Source of the DNA: Nocardia abscessus NBRC 100374
GTDB taxonomy: Bacteria; Actinomycetota; Actinomycetes; Mycobacteriales; Mycobacteriaceae
DNA: 64,000 nt
Direction: 5' to 3'
Assembly: GCF_000308455.1 (NCBI RefSeq)
Contig: NZ_BAFP01000089.1
Coordinates: 32,305-96,304, forward strand
Below the pieces are notes generated by a model. The model saw only the letters and a list, made by a program, of their open reading frames with translations. It searched no databases and was not told the origin of the DNA. The stretch's first letter is position 1. Each line of letters starts with the position of its first letter. This document shows, in pieces, positions 32,482-39,393 of this stretch. A program made the translations under genes and the position numbers.

Positions 32482-34583
32482 CCGGCGCGATCCGCGTCGT
32501 CCTCGCCCGGCCCCGCATCGTGCTCGCGGTCGTGGCCGGAGTGATGCTGCTGGCCGGTTCGCTCGGACTCGGAGCGTCCGACAAAGTCACCGCGGCCGGA
32601 TTCGTCGATCCCGGAAGCGAGTCGGCGCGAGTGGACGAGCTGGTATCCGAGCACTTCGGCCCGCAGAACCCCGACGTGGTCGTGCGGTACGCCGCACCGG
32701 AGGGACAGACGGTCGACGACATCGGCCCCCGCGTCCAAGAGACGCTGGCTCGGATCGACCCGGCCATGCTGCAACGACCGATCGAAACCTATTGGAACGC
32801 CGGTTTCGCGCGCAGGCAGTTCCTCCGGTCGGCGGACAATCGGCAGGCGCTGGCGGTGGTGTACCTCGCCGGTGACGCCAACCAGCGCGTCAGCGCCTAT
32901 CCGGACATCGAACCCCAGCTCCGGGTTCCGGGTATCGCCACCGATCTGTCCGGCTACAGCGCGATCTCCACCGAGATCAACGAGCAGTCCCGGCACGATC
33001 TACTCCGGGCCGAATCCCTGTCGCTGCCACTGACCTTGGTGATCCTGGTGGCGGTTTTCGGCGGATTGATCGCCGCGTCGTTCCCGGTGGTGGTCGGTGG
33101 CCTGACGGTGCTCGGTGCCATGGGCGCGATCCGCGTGCTCGCCGAGTTCACCGAGGTGAGCACATTCGCGGTGAACGTCGCCTCGCTGCTCGGGCTGGGC
33201 ATGGCCATCGACTACGGGCTGTTCCTGGTCACCCGGTTCCGGGAGGAGGTCGCCGACGGGCACGACCTGAAGACCGCCATCACTCGCACCTACGCCACGG
33301 CCGGCCGCACGGTCGCGTTCTCGGCACTCCTGCTGATCTGCGCGTTCGCGGGCACGTTCGTCTTTCCGCAGGCGGTGCTGCGGTCGCTGGGCATCGGCGC
33401 GATCACCGCGGTGGCGCTGGCGGCCACGCTCTCGCTCACCGTGCTGCCCGCCTTGCTCGTGCTGTTCGGCGCGCGCATCGGCACGGCGCGGGCCACCGAT
33501 CGTTCCGAGCGGTTCTGGGGGCGCCTGGTCGACCGCGTGCTGCGGCGGCCGGGTCTGGTGACCGTGGTCGTCGGCGCCGTCCTGCTGGTGCTGGCGGCCC
33601 CGCTGACCGGACTGCGGCTCGGCGACATCGACCATCGCGCGCTGCCCGAGGGCAACGAGATGCGCACCGTCGTCGAGGAACTCACCGCACAGTTCCCCGC
33701 CGCGGGTAGCGGGGTCACCGCCGTGCTGCACGGAGTGAACGGCCCACCGCAGTCGGGCGCCGTCGAGGCGACCGTGTCCGCGCTCGGCAAGGTCGAGGGG
33801 GTACGGCAGGTGGTGCAAGTGGGTCGTGCGGAGGACTTCGTGGTCTTCCACGCATTCCTGAGCAATACCGACCGCACCGAAGCGGCGGGCGACACCGTTC
33901 GTGGCATCCGCGAACTGACTCCACCCGACGGCACCGCGCTGTGGATCGGCGGCGATACGGCGGCCACCGTCGACAGCGTGCGCTCGATCGTCGCGCGGAT
34001 GCCGTTGATGATCCTCGTCATGGTGGCGGCGACGATAGTGCTGCTGTTCGCGGCGTTCCGCTCGATCGTATTGCCGCTCAAGGCCGTCGCCATGGCGTTC
34101 CTGAGTTTGGCAGCGACGTTCGGTGTGCTCACCTGGATCTTCTGCGGCGGACACCTGGCCGGCGTGCTCGGTGTCGGCACCGGACCGATCACCGCGGGCA
34201 TGCTGGTGCTGATCATCGCGGTCGTCTTCGGGCTCTCCACCGACTACGAGGTCTTCCTGCTGTCCCGCATGGTCGAGGCGCACGACGCGGGCGCCGACAC
34301 CGCCGCGTCGGTGCGGGCAGGCACGGTGAAGACCGCCCGCGTGATCACCGCCGCGGCCACCCTGCTGGTGATCGTCACCGGAGCGTTCACCCTGTCCCCG
34401 CTCACCCCCATGCGCTTCCTCGGCCTCGGCATGATCATCGCCCTCGTCGTGGACGCGACCCTCGTCCGCATGCTCCTGGTCCCCGCCCTGGTCCAACTGA
34501 TGGGCCCCGCCAACTGGTGGTCGCCCCGCCGCCGCCGCATCATCCCGACCACCGTCCAAGAACGCACCCCCACCCCCACCTGA
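32478..34583 (+). CDS. MmpL-type RND lipid transporter
   Basis: 701 residues. One N-terminal helix, then an exported domain with 'GYSAISTEINEQSRHDLLRAES'. Two six-helix halves carry the characteristic 'ASLLGLGMAIDYGLFLVTRFREE' and 'IAVVFGLSTDYEVFLLSRMVEAHDAG' motifs, whose Asp residues relay protons. MmpL proteins export complex lipids across the inner membrane in mycolata. Overlap with the acyltransferase gene (ATGA) and cluster position point to export of the beta-lactone product or resistance to it. A strong inverted repeat at 34590-34645 follows the stop. Confidence 0.9.
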   Translation: MTGAIRVVLARPRIVLAVVAGVMLLAGSLGLGASDKVTAAGFVDPGSESARVDELVSEHFGPQNPDVVVRYAAPEGQTVDDIGPRVQETLARIDPAMLQRPIETYWNAGFARRQFLRSADNRQALAVVYLAGDANQRVSAYPDIEPQLRVPGIATDLSGYSAISTEINEQSRHDLLRAESLSLPLTLVILVAVFGGLIAASFPVVVGGLTVLGAMGAIRVLAEFTEVSTFAVNVASLLGLGMAIDYGLFLVTRFREEVADGHDLKTAITRTYATAGRTVAFSALLLICAFAGTFVFPQAVLRSLGIGAITAVALAATLSLTVLPALLVLFGARIGTARATDRSERFWGRLVDRVLRRPGLVTVVVGAVLLVLAAPLTGLRLGDIDHRALPEGNEMRTVVEELTAQFPAAGSGVTAVLHGVNGPPQSGAVEATVSALGKVEGVRQVVQVGRAEDFVVFHAFLSNTDRTEAAGDTVRGIRELTPPDGTALWIGGDTAATVDSVRSIVARMPLMILVMVAATIVLLFAAFRSIVLPLKAVAMAFLSLAATFGVLTWIFCGGHLAGVLGVGTGPITAGMLVLIIAVVFGLSTDYEVFLLSRMVEAHDAGADTAASVRAGTVKTARVITAAATLLVIVTGAFTLSPLTPMRFLGLGMIIALVVDATLVRMLLVPALVQLMGPANWWSPRRRRIIPTTVQERTPTPT

Positions 34584-34589
34584 CTCGTC

Positions 34590-34645
34590 CGAGTGGCACA
34601 TGGTGGAGAGTCCTCCCGGTCTTCGTCTCGACCATGTGCCACTCG
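34590..34645. terminator. 15-bp inverted repeat after the beta-lactone operon
   Basis: CGAGTGGCACATGGT at 34590-34604 and ACCATGTGCCACTCG at 34631-34645 are perfect complements separated by 26 bases, 6 bases after the MmpL stop. The stem is only moderately GC-rich and no U-tract follows. It may be a terminator, an mRNA-stabilising hairpin or an operator for the next gene. Confidence 0.6.
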
Positions 34646-34834
34646 CCGGTCGGGAGTTAGGCGACCAGTTCCAGGAGGCCGCGGGGGTCCCATGGCATTC
34701 AGTCCGGACAAGCGCGGCCGCAACCGGACCTGCCAGCTGGTGATGCGTCCGGCCGGTACCTCGATGACGGTGCGCTGCTCCACTTTCGCACCGAGCGGGA
34801 GGTGCACCCGGCGACTCGACCGGTGCCGAAACTG

Positions 34835-34862
34835 TTTGCCGCGTCCGGCCTTTGGCTAGGTT
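34835..34862 (+). promoter_or_regulatory. Possible promoter of a leaderless mRNA
   Basis: TTTGCC at 34835-34840 and TAGGTT at 34857-34862 are spaced by 16 bases. The -10-like element ends 6 bases before ATG 34869, and no ribosome site is present. This is the arrangement expected of leaderless transcripts, which are frequent in mycolata. Confidence 0.4.
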
Positions 34863-34868
34863 CATAGT

Positions 34869-35282
34869 ATGAATCTCCGTAACTTCGCCACACCCGCGGT
34901 TTTCGCAGCCGCACTCACGTTGGCAGGCACCGCGGTCGCGAGCGCGGCCCCGGCGCAGTCCGTGGACGACGACACCGTGTACTTCCGCTACGCCAGCTCG
35001 AACTGTGCGATCCATTCGAACGGTGACGTCGGCTGCGATATCCCCAACGGCACCAATCTGTTCGGATTCACGATCTACGACCTGGTGATCGATCTGCCGT
35101 TCTTGCCCGCCCACCCGACCTTCGGTCTCACCGGCCCGCACGGCCGCGCGGACAGCCCGCCGATCGCGGGCACCCTCACCAACGGCGGCGCCAGCTGCAC
35201 CGGAGGTGGCCGGGGCGCCCTGGTCTGCACCTCGAAGGGCCACAGCTTCAGCTTCGGCTGGTCGGGCACCCAGATCAGCTGA
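34869..35282 (+). CDS. Small secreted protein, unknown function
   Basis: 137 residues. A clear signal peptide ('FATPAVFAAALTLAGTAVASA') with a cut expected after ASA leaves a ~110-residue mature domain with four cysteines ('SSNCAIHSNGDVGCDIP', 'ASCTGGGRGALVCTSKG') that could form two disulfides. The rest is Gly-, Asn- and aromatic-rich beta-type sequence. Such cysteine-paired secreted proteins are numerous in Nocardia and uncharacterised. It stands alone, convergent with the DNA-repair unit and separated from it by a hairpin. Confidence 0.78.
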   Translation: MNLRNFATPAVFAAALTLAGTAVASAAPAQSVDDDTVYFRYASSNCAIHSNGDVGCDIPNGTNLFGFTIYDLVIDLPFLPAHPTFGLTGPHGRADSPPIAGTLTNGGASCTGGGRGALVCTSKGHSFSFGWSGTQIS

Positions 35283-35291
35283 CACCCTCGA

Positions 35292-35326
35292 GCCGCCCTG
35301 CTCGCGCAGCCTGCGAGCAGGGCGGC
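35292..35326. terminator. Bidirectional hairpin terminator
   Basis: A perfect 14-bp GC-rich stem (35292-35305 with 35313-35326) closes a 7-base loop, between the secreted-protein stop and the end of the leftward DNA-repair unit. It ends 9 bases before the Ada-domain gene's stop and so suits termination in both directions. Confidence 0.8.
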
Positions 35327-35335
35327 CCCGTGCGG

Positions 35336-35584
35336 TCACCGATGCTCTTTCCAACCTGCGTAGGGTCCGGGCAGGCAGACCGCGCACGGACGATAACCCG
35401 CGGTCGTCGCGTCGATCTCGGTCGCGAAGAAGACGCGATGTGCGCGATATGCGCCGCGCGCCAGCGCGCGCAGGGCGGAGGGGCAATCGAGGCGACCGTA
35501 GATCCGGCTGCGGCGATGGCCGCCGTAGCGGCCGGGTACGGCGCTGACATACGGTCGGCCGTCACCGCCGAGCAAGGTGTACAC
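35336..35584 (-). CDS. Stand-alone Ada zinc-binding-domain protein lacking the acceptor Cys
   Basis: 82 residues matching the Ada N-terminal domain: 'RIYGRLDCPSALRALARG' followed by 'VFFATEIDATTAGYRPCAVCLPGPYAGW'. Ada holds zinc with four cysteines (FCRPSC and RPCxxC). Here Cys34, Cys67 and Cys70 are kept, but the first, the methyl-phosphotriester acceptor, is Gly30. It therefore cannot be a normal suicide methyl acceptor, yet may still sense or bind DNA. It starts 6 bases after the 2OG-oxygenase stop, last gene of the repair unit. Small proteins of this type occur in many bacteria beside alkylation-repair genes. Confidence 0.85.
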   Translation of the reverse strand: MYTLLGGDGRPYVSAVPGRYGGHRRSRIYGRLDCPSALRALARGAYRAHRVFFATEIDATTAGYRPCAVCLPGPYAGWKEHR

Positions 35585-35590
35585 CGGCGG

Positions 35591-36361
35591 TCACCGCGCG
35601 TCGTGCAGCACGAGGCCCAGTGTGTGGCGCAGGCCGCTGCGCACGCGGCTGACGCCATGGCGAACCGGAGCACGGGACCAACCTCGGCTGGACGGCGTCG
35701 GCCGATCGCGGGTGGTGAAGATCAACGCGTGTCCTTGCTCCAGAACGGACACAGTCGCTTTCGATTGGGCGCGCGGCCGTTGCTCCACGATCAGGAATTC
35801 GCCGCCGGTGTGGTCGGTCCCGGGCCGGTCCAAGCCGATGACGACCTGAAGCGGGAAGACCAGCTCACCGTACAGATCCCGGTGCAAGGCGTTCCAGTCA
35901 CCCGCTCTGTAGCGCAACAGGATCGGCGTCGGCTCGGTCTGCCCCGCGGCGTGGCAGGCGTCGAGCCAGTCCGCGAACTCGTCCGGCCACGGGGCCGGGT
36001 CACCGAGCCGCTCGGCCCAGGATCGTGCCAACGGCAGCAGCTTTCGATAGAACGCCGCCCGCAGCTGGGTGATCGGCTCCGGCACCGGTTCGGCGAAGTA
36101 CCGATAGGTGCCTTCGCCGAAGCGGTAGCGCGCCATGTCGACGGTGGACCGGAAGCGCGGGATGTCATCCCAGAAGGCGGTGACGGCGGCGCACTCCGGT
36201 GGAGTGAGGATCGGCCCGGTCGCCGCGCAGCCGTAGGCATCGACCTCATCGAGCAGCGCGGCCCACGGTTGGGCGTCGGCACGATCCGTCAGGGCGACAG
36301 CGGCTTTCGATCGCCTCGAGGCCTGTGCGGTCGCGCCCGCGTCCGCGCTTCGCCCGCTCAC
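35591..36361 (-). CDS. 2OG-Fe(II) oxygenase (COG3826-like) in alkylation-repair unit
   Basis: 256 residues from GTG 36361, whose GTGA overlaps the methyltransferase stop. The double-stranded beta-helix carries 'DWNALHRDLYGELVFPLQVVIGLD' (His-x-Asp iron ligands), 'GGEFLIVEQRPRAQSKATV', the distal 'PVRHGVSRVRSGLRHTLGL' (His and the 2-oxoglutarate Arg). It is not a recognisable AlkB, though its place between Ogt-like and Ada-domain genes suggests oxidative demethylation of alkylated DNA or protein. An alternative is a prolyl-hydroxylase-like activity. The first ~25 residues are Ala/Arg-rich and probably disordered. Confidence 0.85.
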   Translation of the reverse strand: MSGRSADAGATAQASRRSKAAVALTDRADAQPWAALLDEVDAYGCAATGPILTPPECAAVTAFWDDIPRFRSTVDMARYRFGEGTYRYFAEPVPEPITQLRAAFYRKLLPLARSWAERLGDPAPWPDEFADWLDACHAAGQTEPTPILLRYRAGDWNALHRDLYGELVFPLQVVIGLDRPGTDHTGGEFLIVEQRPRAQSKATVSVLEQGHALIFTTRDRPTPSSRGWSRAPVRHGVSRVRSGLRHTLGLVLHDAR

Positions 36362-36978
36362 GCCGCCGCCTCCAAGCTCAACAGCGACTGCTTGGCGGCG
36401 ACGCCGCCGACGTATTGTCCGATCGCCCCGTCACCGCGGACCACCCGGTGACACGGGATCACCACCGGCAGCGGGTTGCGCGCGCACGCGGAACCGACCG
36501 CGCGCACCGCACGCGGGTTTCCTACGGCGGCGGCCACCGCGCCGTAGCTCGCGCGCTGCCCGTAGCCGATGGCGGGCAGGTGCTCGATCACCTGGCGGCG
36601 GAACCCCGCGGCCAGCCGCAGATCCAGCGGCAGATCGAAATGCGTCCGACTGCCCGCGAAGTACTCGTCGAGCTGCCGGGCCGCCGCGTCCAGCCGAACC
36701 GGGGCGGCGAGTATCCGAGGGCTGATCCGCGCCGCCAGCGTGGCGAGCACCGCCGCGTGGTCCTCGGCCGGGTAGGCGACGCGGACCAATCCGGCCGGGG
36801 TCGCCGCCAGCAGCAGCGTTCCTACCGGGGTGTCGACGGTGCGGTAGGCGACGTCGAGCAGGTCCGCGGCTTCGGCTTCGAGCGCCAGTCGCGTGTGCAG
36901 GTCGGCGAGCAGGTCGGCGTCGGGTGTCAGTGCGTGCGACAACGCGTTCAGGTCGTCGCGGTCGAGGCTGGCCATCAT
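36358..36978 (-). CDS. ogt: Methylated-DNA-protein-cysteine methyltransferase
   Basis: 206 residues from ATG 36978 (GGAGG site, ATGA overlap with the sigma-factor stop). An N-terminal helix precedes an RNase-H-like lobe ('VAYRTVDTPVGTLLLAATPAGLVRVAYP'). The catalytic domain has 'YGQRASYGAVAAAVGNPRAVRAVGSACARNPLPVVIPCHRVV', where Cys near 176 in PCHRV accepts the alkyl group from O6-alkylguanine in a suicide reaction. The gene is embedded between a sigma factor and a 2OG oxygenase, which together look like an adaptive alkylation response. Confidence 0.93.
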   Translation of the reverse strand: MMASLDRDDLNALSHALTPDADLLADLHTRLALEAEAADLLDVAYRTVDTPVGTLLLAATPAGLVRVAYPAEDHAAVLATLAARISPRILAAPVRLDAAARQLDEYFAGSRTHFDLPLDLRLAAGFRRQVIEHLPAIGYGQRASYGAVAAAVGNPRAVRAVGSACARNPLPVVIPCHRVVRGDGAIGQYVGGVAAKQSLLSLEAAA

Positions 36979-37454
36979 GCGTCCTCCTTCGGGTAGAGCT
37001 TGCGCAGGGTCTTCAGGCCGTCCGCGGCGGCGCGACGAGCGGCGTCCGGAGAATTGCCGAGCAGTTCGGCGATCTCCGCGTGGGGAAGCCCGGCCAGGTA
37101 GTGGTAGGCGACCGCCTGGCGCTGCTTGGTCGGCAGCGCGCGCAGGGCGGCCCAGAGATCGGGGTCGTAGTCGGCGGGGCCGGGGGCCGCGGTGGGACGC
37201 TCCGGCAGCGTCTCGGCCGGGACGGGCGCGCGCGTCAGCGCCCGGCCGACGTCGATCGCGCGGCGATGCGCGACGGTCACCAACCACGCCTCGAGGTTCG
37301 TGTCCTCGGAAAGGCCGGGATACGCGCGCAGCGCCGAGAGAAACGTCTCCGACCAGGCGTCGGCCGCGTCGGACGGGCCGAGCACCGCACGGCAGACGCG
37401 CAACACCATCGGGCCGTACTCGGCCACAACTTCCTCGAACGGGGGCAGGCTCAC
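36975..37454 (-). CDS. ECF-type RNA polymerase sigma factor of the repair unit
   Basis: 159 residues from GTG 37454. Region 2 is 'MVLRVCRAVLGPSDAADAWSETFLSALRAYPGL' with 'NLEAWLVTVAHRRAIDVGRA'; region 4 is 'LWAALRALPTKQRQAVAYHYLAGLPHAEIAELLGNSPDAARRAAADGLKTLRKLY'. It is a minimal group IV sigma. No anti-sigma gene is beside it; instead it is coupled (ATGA) to the O6-alkylguanine methyltransferase. A role in alkylation-induced transcription is an inference from context. Alternatively the protein acts as a DNA-binding cofactor rather than a true sigma. Confidence 0.85.
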   Translation of the reverse strand: MSLPPFEEVVAEYGPMVLRVCRAVLGPSDAADAWSETFLSALRAYPGLSEDTNLEAWLVTVAHRRAIDVGRALTRAPVPAETLPERPTAAPGPADYDPDLWAALRALPTKQRQAVAYHYLAGLPHAEIAELLGNSPDAARRAAADGLKTLRKLYPKEDA

Positions 37455-37498
37455 ACCGGGTAGACGCCGCGGGCGCCGGGAACGTGAGATTCCGTCAT
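37451..37498 (-). CDS. Possible 15-codon coupling ORF between recD and the sigma gene
   Basis: ATG 37498 overlaps the recD stop as ATGA, and the frame ends at TGA 37453-37451, overlapping the GTG start (37454) of the sigma gene. The 15 codons read 'MTESHVPGARGVYPV'. It exactly bridges the only gap in the chain of overlapping genes and could carry ribosomes across it. It may also be chance. Confidence 0.3.
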   Translation of the reverse strand: MTESHVPGARGVYPV

Positions 37499-39393
37499 CG
37501 AGTCTCCGGTTCCCCTTCGCGGCGGGACAACCCGCTGGCGCGCAGTACCCGCCGTGCGATACCCGCGCGGATGGATTCGTCGGTTCCGATGATCCGGACG
37601 TGGCGGCGCGCCCTGGTGATCGCGGTGTACAGCAGTTCCCTGGTCAGCAGGGTCGATTCGGGCTCGGGCAGCACGACGGAGACGGTGTCGTACTGGCTGC
37701 CCTGGCTGCGGTGAATGGTCATCGCGAAAACGGTGGTTACCGCGGGGAACTGCGTGGGATGCACCAGATAGGGTTCGCTGCCGCGTTGCAGCGCCGCGCG
37801 CAGCGAGCCGTCGGGCATGCGCACCACGACGCCGGTGTCGCCGTTGTAGATCCGCGCCTCGTGATCGTTCGCGGTGACCAGCAGAGGTTGCCCGGGATAC
37901 CACGGCGCCTGGTGGGAGTCCGGGCCCGCGCCGCCCGCGGCGGCCCATTCGGCGGCCATCCGGTCCCAGCGCTCGACGCCGAACGGCCCCTGCCGGTGCG
38001 CGCACAGCAGGCGGTGTGATTCCAGCGCGCTCAGTGCGCCCGCCGCGTCGCCGTCGAGCGCGGCGGCGCTCACCGCGCTCGCGGCCCGCACCACGTCGGC
38101 ACGCACCGCGATCAGCTCATCGGGTGCGCACAGGGACAGTTCGTCGCCGCCCCCGCGCAGCAGCTCGAGCGCGGCGTCCGCGTCTCCGGCCCGCACCGCT
38201 ACGGCCAAGTCTGCGATCCGGCCGCCGAATCTGCGGCCCCGGGTCAGCCGCACGATGCCGCCGCGCAGGCGAGTCCACTCCAGCGCGGTCAGGGCTTCGG
38301 CGTGATCGGCGGTCGGCTCCGGGCCGAGGATGTCGTCCAGAACGGGGTTGGGAACGGCGGCGACCGGTCCGGCGACCAGGTCGGCGAGCACCGCGCCCGC
38401 GTCGACCGAGGCCAGCTGGTCCGGATCGCCGACCAAGACGAGGCGAGTGTCCGGGCGCAGGGCGGCGAGCAGCCTGCTCATCATGGTCAAGGAGACCATC
38501 GAGGTCTCGTCGACCACGATCACGTCGTAGGGCAGCCGGTTGAACTCGTGGTGCTTGAACCGGGTACTGCGACCACGCTGCCAGCCGAGCAGCCGGTGCA
38601 GGGTGGCAGCGGTGAGTTCGGGCAGTCCGAGCGAAACGGCCTGTTCGCGAACGGCTTCTTGCAGGCGTGCCGCCGCTTTCCCGGTCGGCGCGGCCAGCGC
38701 GATGCGCAGCGCGGGCAGCTTCGGCTCGGTCTCGCGGTGCGCGGCCAGCAGGGCGATGATCCGTGCGATGGTGTGGGTCTTTCCGGTACCCGGCCCGCCC
38801 GCGACCACGGTGGTCCAGTGGGTCGCCGCCAGCGCCGCGGCCAGGCGCTGGCGGTCCGGCGCCGGGCCGGTCGACGCGTCGAACAACCGGTCCAGTTCCC
38901 GACGCACGATCTTCGGATCGACCACCGGGTGGTGGGCGGATCGCTCGGTGAGCACCCGCCGGATCGTCTGTTCTTGCCGGTAGTACCGATCGAGGTAGAG
39001 CAGCGGACCGGAATCGCCCGGCCCCTGGGATTCGACCAGCCGCAGCGGCCGCAGCGGCCCCCCGGGTCCGCCGAGCACCAGCGGGCTCACCCGCAGCGCG
39101 GCGACCACCGCCGGAATGTCCGGCCACGGCAGGGTCGCCGGATCGACGCCCGCGTCCCAGGTTTCGTCGGCGTCGACGCCGATCTCCCGCATCCGGTGCA
39201 GCTCCAGGCACACCGAGCCGGATCGCACCGCACGCACGGCCAGAGCCGCGGCGAACAGCACCGGCTCCGACGATTCCCGGCCCAGCCTGCCCAGCCGCAA
39301 CGCCACGTGCACGTCGGCGGCCGACAGCACACCCGCCTCGTTGAATATGCGCAGCAGACCGGTTCCCCGCTGCGCCACCTGGATCGAGGTCAC
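37495..39393 (-). CDS. recD: Exonuclease V alpha subunit RecD
   Basis: 632 residues from GTG 39393 (GTGA overlap with recB). An N-terminal helical domain ('FNEAGVLSAADVHVALRLGRL') is followed by a superfamily 1B helicase core: Walker A 'TTVVAGGPGTGKTHTIARII', 'ALAAPTGKAAARLQEAV', Walker B 'DVIVVDETSMVSLTMMSRLL', 'LVLVGDPDQLASVDAGAVLADL', 'TIHRSQGSQYDTVSVVLP' and 'RELLYTAITRARRHVRIIG'. RecD is the fast 5'-3' motor of RecBCD in double-strand-break processing. The downstream chain of overlapping repair genes is noted in the findings. Confidence 0.95.
   Translation of the reverse strand: MTSIQVAQRGTGLLRIFNEAGVLSAADVHVALRLGRLGRESSEPVLFAAALAVRAVRSGSVCLELHRMREIGVDADETWDAGVDPATLPWPDIPAVVAALRVSPLVLGGPGGPLRPLRLVESQGPGDSGPLLYLDRYYRQEQTIRRVLTERSAHHPVVDPKIVRRELDRLFDASTGPAPDRQRLAAALAATHWTTVVAGGPGTGKTHTIARIIALLAAHRETEPKLPALRIALAAPTGKAAARLQEAVREQAVSLGLPELTAATLHRLLGWQRGRSTRFKHHEFNRLPYDVIVVDETSMVSLTMMSRLLAALRPDTRLVLVGDPDQLASVDAGAVLADLVAGPVAAVPNPVLDDILGPEPTADHAEALTALEWTRLRGGIVRLTRGRRFGGRIADLAVAVRAGDADAALELLRGGGDELSLCAPDELIAVRADVVRAASAVSAAALDGDAAGALSALESHRLLCAHRQGPFGVERWDRMAAEWAAAGGAGPDSHQAPWYPGQPLLVTANDHEARIYNGDTGVVVRMPDGSLRAALQRGSEPYLVHPTQFPAVTTVFAMTIHRSQGSQYDTVSVVLPEPESTLLTRELLYTAITRARRHVRIIGTDESIRAGIARRVLRASGLSRREGEPETR

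Noticed and set aside
34655..34807. Open minus-strand frame downstream of mmpL
   Set aside because: No recognisable family, no ribosome site, and it continues as antisense of the MmpL gene.
33000..35486. 828-codon frame opposite the MmpL gene
   Set aside because: Low-complexity shadow of the high-GC coding strand; the sense strand has clear RND motifs.
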